Positions 26,896-37,813 of a stretch of 58,742 nucleotides of DNA are shown here, one piece after another. How positions within the stretch are numbered: the first letter of the stretch is position 1; each line of letters opens with the position of its first letter. Both the position numbers and the translations under genes were made by a program. This DNA is from Caulobacterales bacterium (GTDB lineage: Bacteria > Pseudomonadota > Alphaproteobacteria > Caulobacterales > Caulobacteraceae): contig JACPDR010000037.1 in NCBI GenBank assembly GCA_016183935.1, positions 1 through 58,742 on the forward strand, in the 5' to 3' direction. Under the pieces are notes generated by a model that was given only the letters and a program-made list of their open reading frames with translations, was not told where the DNA came from and made no database searches.

Positions 26896-28044
26896 ATGAC
26901 GCCGATCACCACCACCGAGGCATTGCGCGATTTCTGCGCCAGGCTCGCGAACCAGCCCTTCATCACGGTCGACACCGAGTTCATGCGGGAGACGACCTAT
27001 TGGCCGCGCCTCTGCCTGATCCAGGCGGCCTCGGCCACGGACGCGGCCATCATCGATCCGATGGCCGACGGTCTCGATCTCGAACCCTTCCTCGACCTGC
27101 TGCGCGATCCGAAGATCATCAAGGTTTTCCACGCGGCCCGGCAGGACACCGAGATTTTCGTCAAGCTGGGCGCCATGCCCAAGCCGATGTTCGACACTCA
27201 GGTCGCCGCCATGGCCGCCGGCTTCGGGGATCAGGTCTCCTATGAGGCGCTGGTCCGCCAGATGCTGCGTCAGGAGGTCGACAAGGGCAGCCGATTCACC
27301 GACTGGGCCCGCCGCCCCCTGTCGGACGCCCAGCTGATCTACGCCCTCGGCGACGTCACCCATCTCGCCGCCCTCTATCCAAAGCTGCGCGACCGCCTGC
27401 AGAAGGAGGGGCGGCTCGACTGGGTCATGGCCGAGATGGAGGACCTGACCGATCCCGCCCTCTACGACACCAATCCCGAAAAGGCCTGGAAGCGGCTGAA
27501 GCCCAAGAAGTATTCGGCCAAATATCTCGCCGCCTTCGTCGCCACCGCCGTCTGGCGCGAGCGCGCGGCCCAGGAGCGTGACCAGCCGCGAGGCCGCATC
27601 CTCAAGGACGACGCGATCGACGAGATCGCGGCCCAGGGACCGACCGACGCTGACGCCTTCAACCGCCTGCGCTCGGTGCCCAAGGGCTTCGGCGCCTCGC
27701 GTCTCGGTCTCGAACTCACCGCCGAACTCAAGCGGGTGCTCGCCGATCCGGAGGCCCACGCCCCCAAGCTGGAGCGCCCCGCCCACAACCAGCCGGCCCC
27801 GCCTTCGGTGGTCGAGCTGCTCAAGGTGCTGCTCAAGGCCAAGAGCGACAACGCCGGCGTCGCCACCAAGCTGATCGCCAACGTCGCCGATCTCGAGAAG
27901 ATCGCCCTGGACGACGAGGCGCCGGTCGACGCCCTCAGCGGCTGGCGCCGCCAGTTGTTCGGCGAGGATGCGCTCAAGCTCAAGCGCGGCGAGATCGCCC
28001 TCGTCCTGAACGGCGCCCGGGTCGAGGTGGTGGAGATCGAATAG
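26896..28044 (+). CDS. rnd: Ribonuclease D
   Basis: 3'-to-5' exoribonuclease for tRNA and structured RNA maturation. The 382-residue protein has the DEDD motifs: VDTEFMRE (Exo I), FHAARQDTEIF (Exo II) and a tyrosine-type Exo III, YALGDVTHLAALY. HRDC-like regions follow (ILKDDAIDEIAAQGP). The start at 26896 gives the family N-terminus ITTTEALRDFCARL. The gene lacks an SD (see promoter entry). A palindromic terminator follows at 28083. Confidence 0.95.
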   Translation: MTPITTTEALRDFCARLANQPFITVDTEFMRETTYWPRLCLIQAASATDAAIIDPMADGLDLEPFLDLLRDPKIIKVFHAARQDTEIFVKLGAMPKPMFDTQVAAMAAGFGDQVSYEALVRQMLRQEVDKGSRFTDWARRPLSDAQLIYALGDVTHLAALYPKLRDRLQKEGRLDWVMAEMEDLTDPALYDTNPEKAWKRLKPKKYSAKYLAAFVATAVWRERAAQERDQPRGRILKDDAIDEIAAQGPTDADAFNRLRSVPKGFGASRLGLELTAELKRVLADPEAHAPKLERPAHNQPAPPSVVELLKVLLKAKSDNAGVATKLIANVADLEKIALDDEAPVDALSGWRRQLFGEDALKLKRGEIALVLNGARVEVVEIE

Positions 28045-28082
28045 GGATCAGGCCCCGCCACCCGAGGATGACGATGGAAGAA

Positions 28083-28110
28083 AAAGGGCCGCTCGATCGA
28101 GCGGCCCTTT
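28083..28110. terminator. Bidirectional terminator between rnd and the cyclophilin gene
   Basis: Perfect 28-base palindrome AAAGGGCCGCTC/GATC/GAGCGGCCCTTT, with A/T runs on both sides. It serves the converging genes rnd and the peptidyl-prolyl isomerase. Confidence 0.85.
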
Positions 28111-28113
28111 CGT

Positions 28114-28578
28114 TCAGTTCACCGTCGCCTTGACGATCTTGCCGGGCGACCGGGGCGGCTCGCCCTTGGGCAGGGCGTCGACGTTGTCCATGCCTTCGAT
28201 CACCTGGCCCCACACCGTGTACTGGCGGTCCAGGAAGGTGGCGTCGTCCAGGCAGATGAAGAACTGGCTGTTGGCGCTGTTGGGATCGCTGGTCCGGGCC
28301 ATCGAGACGGCGCCGCGCACGTGCGGCTCGGCCGAGAACTCGGCCTTCAGGTTCGGCTTCGAGGAGCCCGAGGTGCCGGTGCCGGTCGGATCGCCGCCCT
28401 GGGCCATGAAGCCGGGGATGACGCGGTGGAAGACCACGCCGTCGTAGAAGCCCTCTTTCGCCAGCTCGGTGATGCGGGCCACGTGGCCGGGGGCGAGGTC
28501 GGGGCGCAGCTTTATGACCACGTCGCGGGCTTCGCCGTCGCCGGTGTCGAGAGTGAAGGTCAGGGTTTCGTCGGCCAT
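28114..28578 (-). CDS. Cyclophilin-type peptidyl-prolyl isomerase
   Basis: The 154-residue protein folds as a cyclophilin: GFYDGVVFHRVIPGFMAQGGDPTGTG contains the catalytic arginine and the FMxQGGD motif, followed by MARTSDPNSANSQFFI, and YTVWGQVIEGMDNVD. There is no signal peptide, so the protein is cytoplasmic (PpiB-like). AAAGGAG precedes the ATG at 28578. An open frame extending upstream across rlmE is spurious. Confidence 0.95.
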   Translation of the reverse strand: MADETLTFTLDTGDGEARDVVIKLRPDLAPGHVARITELAKEGFYDGVVFHRVIPGFMAQGGDPTGTGTSGSSKPNLKAEFSAEPHVRGAVSMARTSDPNSANSQFFICLDDATFLDRQYTVWGQVIEGMDNVDALPKGEPPRSPGKIVKATVN

Positions 28579-28644
28579 CGGCGCGCTCCTTTGAAATGTC
28601 GCGGGGTCATAGCCCGTGAACGCGGTCGGGGCTATGGGAGAGGC

Positions 28645-29355
28645 ATGAGCGACGACGAAAAGCCCGCTGAACGCCGCCGCATGGTCCGCCCGCCCTCCGG
28701 CGGGACCGCGGCTGGCCGCGGCATGGGCACGAAGATGAAGACGGCGGACACCAAGTCGATGTCCAGCCAGCAGTGGATCAAGCGCCAGCTGTCCGACAAA
28801 TGGTCCGAGCGCGCCCGCGCCGAGGGCTGGCGCAGCCGCGCGGCCTTCAAGCTGCTCGAGATCGACGACCGCTTCCACCTGATCCGGCAGGGCAGCCGCG
28901 TCATCGATCTCGGCGCCGCCCCCGGCGGCTGGATCCAGGTGGCGCTGAAGCGTGGCGCGACCTCCGTGGTCGGCGTCGACCTGCTGCCGATCGAGCCAAT
29001 CCCCGGCGCGACCCTGATCCAGGCGGACTTCACGCAGCCCGGCGTGGACCAGCAGATGATGGACCTGCTGGGCGGCGCGCCCGACCTGGTCCTGTCCGAC
29101 ATGGCTCACAACACCGTCGGCCACCGCCAGACCGATCACCTGAAGATCATCGCCCTGATCGAGATCGCCGCCGACTTCGCCATCCGCACGCTGAAGCCGG
29201 GCGGGCATTTCGTGTCGAAGAATTTCCAGGGCGGCGACGCCGGCGGCGTGTTGGCGCGGCTGCGGGCCGAGTTCGAGACGGTGAAGTACGTCAAGCCGGA
29301 GTCGAGCCGCAAGGATAGCGCCGAGGTCTTCCTCGTGGCGCTGAACAAGCGCTAG
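28645..29355 (+). CDS. rlmE: 23S rRNA 2'-O-ribose methyltransferase (FtsJ)
   Basis: Methylates U2552 of 23S rRNA late in 50S assembly. The 236-residue protein has an N-terminal basic extension, KWSERARAEGWRSRAAFKLLEID (catalytic Lys), IDLGAAPGGWIQVAL (SAM site), VLSDMAHNTVGHRQTDH (Asp), and GGHFVSKNFQGGD with the second Lys. The ATG at 28645 has GAGAGG just upstream. It lies divergent from the cyclophilin gene. Confidence 0.95.
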   Translation: MSDDEKPAERRRMVRPPSGGTAAGRGMGTKMKTADTKSMSSQQWIKRQLSDKWSERARAEGWRSRAAFKLLEIDDRFHLIRQGSRVIDLGAAPGGWIQVALKRGATSVVGVDLLPIEPIPGATLIQADFTQPGVDQQMMDLLGGAPDLVLSDMAHNTVGHRQTDHLKIIALIEIAADFAIRTLKPGGHFVSKNFQGGDAGGVLARLRAEFETVKYVKPESSRKDSAEVFLVALNKR

Positions 29356-29395
29356 ATGAGGCCGTTGGGCCGCGCCACGAGGAACAAAGAGCCCG

Positions 29396-30195
29396 ATGCG
29401 TGCTGAGCTGCTGCTCTGTGTCGGTCTGATCGTCAGCGCTTCGCCGGCGGCCGCGCAGGAAGTGCGCGATTACGGCACGACGACCCGAGGCCGCCTCGGG
29501 AGGGACCCGATCGCCACGAGCGCCGCCCAGGAAGCCGTCGACCGGGCGGGAGTCTCTTGCCGTGTGACCAACGGGGTCCTGAGGGGGCGAGACGCGGACG
29601 GCGCGACCCACTACGAGGTGGCCTGCGCCGATGCGCCGGGCTACGTCGTCATCAGCGGACCGACCTATCGGGCGATCAACTGTCTGGCTATCGCGGAACG
29701 CGGGCGAGGATCGGGATCGTGCCGGCTCAGGGAGAACGCGGACACGCGGCGACACTATGCCCGGATCGCGGCTTCGGCCGGCGTCGACTGTGTCGTGCGG
29801 GAAGGCCGGCTCGCGGGCGTCAACCCCCGGCAGAACTTCATCTATGAGATCAGTTGCGTGGGGCCCTCGGGATACTGGCTCGAACCGTCCGCGGATGGTT
29901 GGCTCGTCACCGATTGCCTCATCGTGTCGTCGCAGGGCGGCGAATGTCGCCTGACGTCGCGCCGCGAGAACAGGGAGGCGTTTCAATCCCGGCTGACCGG
30001 GACGGAACTCGCCGGCTGCAATGTCACCGAGGTTCGCGCGATGGGCCGGGGATCGAACGGAAGCTATTTCGAGGTGGGCTGCGGTTCACGAGAGAATGTG
30101 GTGGCCCGATTCGATCCGCCGGACGTCTTTCGGGAGGTGATTCCCTGCGCCGAGGCCGGCTCGATCGGGGGTGGTTGCCGGCGGACGTCCACGCC

Positions 30196-30199
<4 letters not shown>
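29396..30199 (+). CDS. Secreted protein with three four-cysteine repeats
   Basis: A 267-residue protein with a signal peptide (LLLCVGLIVSASPAAA, residues 5-20). The mature part is three repeats of about 77 residues. Each has four cysteines: C55/C77/C96/C109, C132/C154/C174/C184 and C208/C229/C251/C261. Spacings are 22/19/13, 22/20/10 and 21/22/10, around a shared pattern of C.V, a G-rich turn, YE(V/I).C and a C..L....G...CRL end (the third repeat is less regular). No named domain recognised. Disulfide-stabilised periplasmic or exported protein is the natural inference. A basic residue-rich linker (RRENREAF, RLRENADTRRHY) separates repeats. Confidence 0.75.
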
Positions 30200-32348
<2,149 letters not shown>

Positions 32349-32365
32349 GACGGGGAGGACAGGCC

Positions 32366-32764
32366 ATGGACATGACACCCGAGTTCATTCTGCTGGCGTT
32401 CACCCTGATCCTGGCGCTGGTCCAGATCACGGCGGCCGTCGTGGCCCGTACCGCCGAACTGGGCGGCAAATGGAACGTGGGACCGCGCGACGCCGAGGTC
32501 CCCCCGCCGGGTCGGATCGCTGGTCGGCTGATGCGGGCGCAGGCCAATCTGTTCGAGACCCTGCCCATCTTCGCCGCCGCCGTGATCATGGCGCATATCG
32601 CCGGTAAGGACGGGACGCTGACCGCCCTCGGGGCGCACCTCTACTTCTTCGGGCGGCTGGTCTACCTGCCGCTCTACGCCTTCGGCGTGCCCTACATCCG
32701 CTCGCTGGCCTGGCTCGCCGCCGCCGCCGGGCTGGTGATGGTCATCGCCGCCCTGTTCCTTTGA
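32366..32764 (+). CDS. MAPEG family membrane protein
   Basis: A 132-residue protein with four hydrophobic segments. RIAGRLMRAQANLFETLPIFAAAVI is the MAPEG core (ExxxN, RxxxAHxN-like region, here RAQANLFET). Bacterial MAPEG proteins are small membrane proteins of uncertain role. The start at 32366 is preceded by GGGGAGGA. It lies 17 bases after guaB and 9 bases before the next gene. Confidence 0.88.
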   Translation: MDMTPEFILLAFTLILALVQITAAVVARTAELGGKWNVGPRDAEVPPPGRIAGRLMRAQANLFETLPIFAAAVIMAHIAGKDGTLTALGAHLYFFGRLVYLPLYAFGVPYIRSLAWLAAAAGLVMVIAALFL

Positions 32765-32773
32765 AAGCCTGAC

Positions 32774-34072
32774 TTGACCCCAGCCGCCCGCCTCGCCGCC
32801 GCCGCCTCCGTTCTCGACAGCATCGCCCAGGGGCGAGCCCCCGCCGAGGTCGTGCTCAAGGCCTGGGGCGCCGCCAACCGCTATGCGGGCTCCAAGGACC
32901 GCCGCGCCGTCGCGGACCGCGTCTACCGCGTGCTGCGCGCCCGCGGCCGTCTCGTCTGGGCCATGGGCGGCCGCGAGGACGGCCGGGCGCTGGTGATCGG
33001 CTCGCTGTCGCTCATCGACGGCCTGTCGCTGGAAGAGATCGAGGCCCTGCACTCGGGCGAGGGCTACGGCCCGCGTCCGCTGTCCAAGCAGGAACGCGCC
33101 CGCATCACGGCGGGGGAAGGCGATCTGCCCGGCTGGGTCGCTGCCGGCCTGCCCGAGTTCGTGGTCGAGGACTTCAAGGCGACCTTCGGCGACCGCTGGA
33201 GCGAGGAGGCCCGGGAGCTGATGGCCCCCCGCGCGCCCATCGACCTGCGCGTGAACGGCGCCATCGCCTCGGTCGATGAGGTTGCAGCCGAACTGCGGGA
33301 GGCCGGCCTGTCGCCCGAGCCGACGCCGTGGTCGGCTTGGGGCCTGCGCCTGCCGTCCGAGCCGCCGCCCAACGTCCAGGCGCTCGAGGCTTTCAAGGCG
33401 GGCCGGATCGAAATCCAGGACGAGGGCAGCCAGATCGTCTCTTGGCTGGCGAGCGCGCAGCCTGGGATGACGGTCGTCGACTATTGCGCTGGCGGCGGCG
33501 GCAAGACGCTGGCGCTGGCTCAGGCCATGCGTGGCGAGGGGACGCTGGTCGCCTGCGACGTAGTGCAGAAGCGGCTCGACAACATCCGCCCGCGCCTGCA
33601 ACGCGCCGGGGTCGAGGCCGACCTGCGGCTGATCGGCCAGAACGGCGGCGGGGTCGAGGAATTCAACGGTAAGGCCGACCTCGTCTTCGTCGACGCCCCG
33701 TGCAGCGGCTCGGGCGCCTGGCGTCGGCGTCCAGAGGACGCCTGGCGTCTCAAGCCCGAGGAGGTCGAGCGCCTGCACGCGCTCCAGGTCCGAATCCTCT
33801 CACAGGCGGCCCAGCTGGTGAAGCCCGGTGGCTTCCTGGTCTATGTGACCTGCTCAATGCTGCGAGCCGAGAACGAAACCACAATTGCCGCCTTTGAGGC
33901 GTCGCATGTGGAGTTTGCGCCATTCCATATGTGCGGAGCCTTGGCCGACCCCCATCTGAAGCCGCTCGCCTCCAGCCTGGTTCGGGACGCCGACATTCAC
34001 TATCTCCGCCTCTCCCCCGCCTCCACCAACACCGACGGCTTCTTCGCCGCCGTCTACGAGCGGCGGGCGTGA
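32774..34072 (+). CDS. RsmB-type rRNA cytosine-C5 methyltransferase
   Basis: The 432-residue protein has an N-terminal NusB-like helical region (RLAAAASVLDSIAQG to RVYRVLRARGRL) and a C-terminal SAM domain. Motifs: VDYCAGGGGKTLALAQAM (SAM), VDAPCSGSGAWRRRPEDAWRL (Cys of motif IV) and VYVTCSMLRAENE (catalytic Cys of motif VI). The start is a TTG at 32774 (MTPAARLAA); no better ATG gives the N-terminal domain. It could be RsmB or a close RsmF/NSUN relative. Confidence 0.9.
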   Translation: MTPAARLAAAASVLDSIAQGRAPAEVVLKAWGAANRYAGSKDRRAVADRVYRVLRARGRLVWAMGGREDGRALVIGSLSLIDGLSLEEIEALHSGEGYGPRPLSKQERARITAGEGDLPGWVAAGLPEFVVEDFKATFGDRWSEEARELMAPRAPIDLRVNGAIASVDEVAAELREAGLSPEPTPWSAWGLRLPSEPPPNVQALEAFKAGRIEIQDEGSQIVSWLASAQPGMTVVDYCAGGGGKTLALAQAMRGEGTLVACDVVQKRLDNIRPRLQRAGVEADLRLIGQNGGGVEEFNGKADLVFVDAPCSGSGAWRRRPEDAWRLKPEEVERLHALQVRILSQAAQLVKPGGFLVYVTCSMLRAENETTIAAFEASHVEFAPFHMCGALADPHLKPLASSLVRDADIHYLRLSPASTNTDGFFAAVYERRA

Positions 34073-34716
34073 GCCGCGCCTGGACTCTTTCCCGCTTCGG
34101 TCCGAAGACCGTCCTGTGCGTCATGGCCGCCGAGCCGGAATACGGCCCGGCTCTGAAGGCGCGCATCCAGCCGCTGATCACCGGCGTCGGTCCGGTGGAA
34201 GCCGCCGCGGCGGTGAGCCACGTCCTGGCCGACCTGCTCGCCCGGGGCTCCTTGCCGGACATGGTCGTCTCGCTCGGCTCGGCGGGTTCGCGGACGCTGG
34301 ATCACGCCCGCGTCTATCGGGTCTCGCACGTCAGCTATCGCGACATGGACGTCAGCGTCCTCGGCTTTCCACGCGGCGAGACGCCATATCCGCGGCTGCC
34401 CGCCGTCCTGCCGCTGGCGGACGGCCCCGCCTCCCTGCCGGCGGCCCGGCTGGCGACCGGCGGCAGCGTGGTCTCCGGCGCCGCCTATGACGCCGTGGAC
34501 GCCGACATGGTCGATATGGAGACCTTCGCCGTCGTCCGCGCCGCGGCCCGGTTCGGCGTGCCGGTGCTCGGCCTGCGCGGCGTCAGCGACGGCCGAACCG
34601 ATCTGAGCGCCCTCGAGCACTGGACCGACGCCCTGGCGGAGGTCGACCAGCGACTGGCCGAAGCGCTCGACCTGTTGCATGACCATTTCACGCCTGTCGC
34701 CACGGAGCCCGCATGA
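34069..34716 (+). CDS. MTA/SAH nucleosidase-like phosphorylase-superfamily protein
   Basis: A 215-residue protein with [45 protein letters not shown] (nucleosidase-like), [19 protein letters not shown] with the substrate-binding glutamate, and RGVSDG with the likely catalytic aspartate. I call it a 5'-methylthioadenosine/SAH nucleosidase-type enzyme, acting in S-adenosylmethionine by-product salvage. The start is a GTG at 34069 overlapping the previous stop; an internal ATG at 34123 would drop the first strand. It overlaps guaA by four bases. Confidence 0.8.
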   Translation: MSRAWTLSRFGPKTVLCVMAAEPEYGPALKARIQPLITGVGPVEAAAAVSHVLADLLARGSLPDMVVSLGSAGSRTLDHARVYRVSHVSYRDMDVSVLGFPRGETPYPRLPAVLPLADGPASLPAARLATGGSVVSGAAYDAVDADMVDMETFAVVRAAARFGVPVLGLRGVSDGRTDLSALEHWTDALAEVDQRLAEALDLLHDHFTPVATEPA

Positions 34717-36275
34717 CCGCCCCCGCTGATCACCAGAAGGTCCTGATCGTCGACTTCGGCAGCCAGGTGACCCAGTTGATTGCCCGCCGCCTGCGCGAGG
34801 CCAACGTCTATTGCGAGATCCATCCCTTCGACAAAGCCGAGGCGGTGGTCGATGTGCTGAAGCCGCAGGCCATCATCCTGTCCGGCGGTCCCGCCAGCGT
34901 GCTGGAGCCCGACAGTCCCCGGATCGGGCGCAAGCTGTTCGACCTCGGCTTGCCGATGCTGGCCATCTGCTACGGCCAGCAACTGCTGTGCGACGTGCTG
35001 GGCGGCAAGGTCGAGGGCGGCCATCACCGCGAGTTCGGCCGGGCCGAGATCGTCATCGCCGAGGAGACGCCGCTATTCGCCGGCATCGGCGCTGTCGATC
35101 ATCGCGAGCCGGTGTGGATGAGCCACGGCGACCGCGTCGCCGCCATCCCCGAGGGCTTCAAGGTCGTGGCCACCTCGGCCGGGGCCCCGTTCGCGGCCAT
35201 CGCCGACGAGGCGCGGAAAATCTACGCCGTCCAATTCCACCCCGAGGTCCACCACACCCCGCGCGGGACCGAGATCTACCGCAACTTCCTGTTCGGCATC
35301 GCCGGGCTGAAGGGCGACTGGACCATGGCGGCCTATCGTGACGAGAAGATCGCCCAGATCCGCGAACAGGTCGGCTCGGCGAAGGTCATCTGCGGCCTGT
35401 CCGGCGGCGTCGACTCCTCGGTCGCCGCGGTGCTGATCCACGAAGCCATCGGCGACCAGCTGACCTGCGTCTTCGTCGATACCGGCCTGCTGCGCAAGGA
35501 CGAGGCCGCCCAGGTCACCACCCTGTTCCGCGAGCACTACAACATCCCGCTGGTGCACGTTGATGCGTCGAAGGAATTCCTCGGCGAGCTGGCCGGCGTT
35601 TCCGACCCGGAGACCAAGCGCAAGACCATCGGCCGGGTCTTCATCGAAATCTTCGACCGCGAGGCCCACAAGATCGAAGGCGCCGAATTCCTCGCCCAGG
35701 GCACCCTCTATCCCGACGTGATCGAGAGCGTCTCGGCCTCGGGCGGACCCTCGGCGGTGATCAAGAGCCACCACAATGTCGGTGGCCTGCCTGACTTCAT
35801 GAAGCTGAAGCTGGTCGAGCCCCTGCGCGAACTGTTCAAGGACGAGGTCCGCGCCCTCGGCCGTGAACTGGGCCTGACCGACGCCTTCGTGGGACGTCAC
35901 CCGTTCCCCGGGCCCGGCCTGGCCATCCGCATCCCCGGCGAGATCACGCCCGACGCCGTCGAGACCCTGCAGCAGGCCGACGCCATCTACCTTGAGGAAA
36001 TCCGCAAGGCCGGCCTGTACGACCAGATCTGGCAGGCCTTCGCCGTCCTGCTGCCGGTCAAGACCGTCGGCGTCATGGGCGACGCCCGCACCTACGAAAA
36101 GGTGCTGGCCCTGCGCGCCGTCACCTCCACTGACGGCATGACCGCCGACTTCTTCGAGTTCCCGTGGGACGTGCTCGGCAAGACGGCGACCCGCATCGTC
36201 AACGAGGTGAGGGGGGTCAACCGCGTCGTCTACGACGTGACGTCGAAGCCGCCCGGCACCATCGAGTGGGAATGA
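34713..36275 (+). CDS. guaA: GMP synthase (glutamine-hydrolysing)
   Basis: Converts XMP to GMP. The 520-residue protein has a class I glutamine amidotransferase domain with C86 in LAICYGQQ and a histidine in QFHPEVHHT, then an ATP-pyrophosphatase domain with [12 protein letters not shown], and a dimerisation region ending [23 protein letters not shown] overlap with the nucleosidase suggests coupling. guaB is 2.4 kb upstream on the same strand. Confidence 0.98.
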   Translation: MTAPADHQKVLIVDFGSQVTQLIARRLREANVYCEIHPFDKAEAVVDVLKPQAIILSGGPASVLEPDSPRIGRKLFDLGLPMLAICYGQQLLCDVLGGKVEGGHHREFGRAEIVIAEETPLFAGIGAVDHREPVWMSHGDRVAAIPEGFKVVATSAGAPFAAIADEARKIYAVQFHPEVHHTPRGTEIYRNFLFGIAGLKGDWTMAAYRDEKIAQIREQVGSAKVICGLSGGVDSSVAAVLIHEAIGDQLTCVFVDTGLLRKDEAAQVTTLFREHYNIPLVHVDASKEFLGELAGVSDPETKRKTIGRVFIEIFDREAHKIEGAEFLAQGTLYPDVIESVSASGGPSAVIKSHHNVGGLPDFMKLKLVEPLRELFKDEVRALGRELGLTDAFVGRHPFPGPGLAIRIPGEITPDAVETLQQADAIYLEEIRKAGLYDQIWQAFAVLLPVKTVGVMGDARTYEKVLALRAVTSTDGMTADFFEFPWDVLGKTATRIVNEVRGVNRVVYDVTSKPPGTIEWE

Positions 36276-36294
36276 CGGGTGGCCAGGGCGGCGC

Positions 36295-37737
36295 TCAGCT
36301 CCAGCTGTAGGCGGTCTTGGTCTGGGTGAAGAACTCCACCGCCGCGAAGCCCTGCTCGCGCGCGCCGTAGCTTGACTTCTTCGAACCGCCGAACGGCACG
36401 TGATAGTCGACGCCGGCGGTGGGCAGGTTGACCATGGTCATGCCGGCCCGGGCGCGCCGCTGGAAGTCGCGGGCGTGCTTGAGCGAGCGGGTGACGATCC
36501 CCGCCGACAGTCCGAACTCCACCCCGTTGGCGACGGCCAGAGCCTCCTCATAATCCTTCACCCGGATGGTCGAGGCGACCGGGCCGAAGACCTCTTCCGT
36601 GTTGATGCGCATCGAGGCGTCGGTGTCGGCGATCAGGGTCGGCTGGACGTACCAGCCGGGCTTGTCCAGCTTCAGCCGCTCGCCGCCGGTGACCAGACGC
36701 CCGCCGGCCTCCCGCGCGATGTCGATGTAGCGGTAGCTGGTCTCCATCTGATCCTCGGACACCGCAGGCCCCATCTGGGTGTCGGGGTCCAGCGCGTCGC
36801 CGACGCGCAGCGCCGCCACCTTCTCCGCCAGGGCGGCGACGAAGCGGTCGTGGATGCCGTCCTGCACGATCAGTCGGCTGGAGGCGGTGCAGCGCTGGCC
36901 GGTGGCGAAGAAGGAGCCGTCCAGGGCGATCTGGACCGCCCGCTCCAGATCGGCGTCGTCCAGCACGATCAGCGGGTTCTTGCCGCCCATCTCCAGCTGC
37001 ACCCGCGCCTGCCGCTTGACCGCGCCCAGCGCGACGCCCGCGCCGACGCCCTGCGAGCCGGTGAAGGAGACGCCGTCGACATCCTTGTGATCGACGATGG
37101 CCTGGCCGACGCCGCCGCGGCCGATGACCAGGTTCATCACGCCCTTCGGCAGACCCGCCTCGTGCAGGATGGCGACCAGGGCTTCCGCCGTCGCCGGGGT
37201 CGGTCCGGCCGGCTTCATCACCACCGTGTTGCCGAAGGCCAGCGCCGGCGCCGCCTTCCAGGCCGGGATGGCGATGGGGAAGTTCCATGGCGTGATCAGG
37301 CCGAACACCCCGACCGCCTGCCGGTAAGTTTGTATCTCGACGCCCGGCCGCACCGACGCCAGGTTCTGGCCATGGACGCGCAGCGCCTCGCCGGCGAAAT
37401 ATTTAAGGATGCGCCCCGCCCGCACCGTCTCGCCGATCCCCTCCGGCAGGGTCTTGCCCTCTTCGCGCGACAGCAGCCGGCCCAGTGACTCCCGTCGTTC
37501 CATGACCAGGGTCCCGGCCCTGTCGAGGATGTCCGAGCGCGCTTCGGGCGAGGCCTCGGACCAGGCCGGGAAGGCCGCCTTGGCCGCCGCCACGGCCGCA
37601 TTGACCTCGTCCACGCCGCCGTCCGGGGTGCGGGCCACCAGATCGCGGGTGTCCGACGGGTTCAGGCTTTCCGAGGGCCGGTCGGCCGGGACCATCTCGC
37701 CGTTGATCCAGTGGGACAGTTCGATGGTGTCGGTCAT
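36295..37737 (-). CDS. NAD(P)-dependent aldehyde dehydrogenase (possible 2,5-dioxovalerate dehydrogenase)
   Basis: A 480-residue ALDH with all key residues: N152 in TPWNFP, E249 in QLEMGGKN and C283 in TGQRCTASSR. The overall sequence (WINGEMVPADR, TAGVDYHVPFGGSKKSSYGAREQG) resembles alpha-ketoglutaric semialdehyde dehydrogenases of the oxidative pentose/hexuronate routes; substrate is not proved. It follows a sugar porter on the same strand, separated by a stable hairpin at 37757-37784, which supports sugar-acid metabolism. Confidence 0.85.
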   Translation of the reverse strand: MTDTIELSHWINGEMVPADRPSESLNPSDTRDLVARTPDGGVDEVNAAVAAAKAAFPAWSEASPEARSDILDRAGTLVMERRESLGRLLSREEGKTLPEGIGETVRAGRILKYFAGEALRVHGQNLASVRPGVEIQTYRQAVGVFGLITPWNFPIAIPAWKAAPALAFGNTVVMKPAGPTPATAEALVAILHEAGLPKGVMNLVIGRGGVGQAIVDHKDVDGVSFTGSQGVGAGVALGAVKRQARVQLEMGGKNPLIVLDDADLERAVQIALDGSFFATGQRCTASSRLIVQDGIHDRFVAALAEKVAALRVGDALDPDTQMGPAVSEDQMETSYRYIDIAREAGGRLVTGGERLKLDKPGWYVQPTLIADTDASMRINTEEVFGPVASTIRVKDYEEALAVANGVEFGLSAGIVTRSLKHARDFQRRARAGMTMVNLPTAGVDYHVPFGGSKKSSYGAREQGFAAVEFFTQTKTAYSWS

Positions 37738-37756
37738 GGCCGGTCCTCAACAGTGA

Positions 37757-37784
37757 CACGGGCGGCGAGGGCGCGCCGCCCGTG
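37757..37784 (-). other. Stable hairpin between sugar porter and aldehyde dehydrogenase
   Basis: Perfect 11-bp stem CACGGGCGGCG / CGCCGCCCGTG with a 6-base loop, located between the porter stop (37814) and the dehydrogenase ATG. No T-run follows, so it is more likely an mRNA-processing or 3'-end stabilising element than a terminator. Confidence 0.5.
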
Positions 37785-37813
37785 AAGGTGGATAGGGGAT
37801 GACGCGCGCGCGG

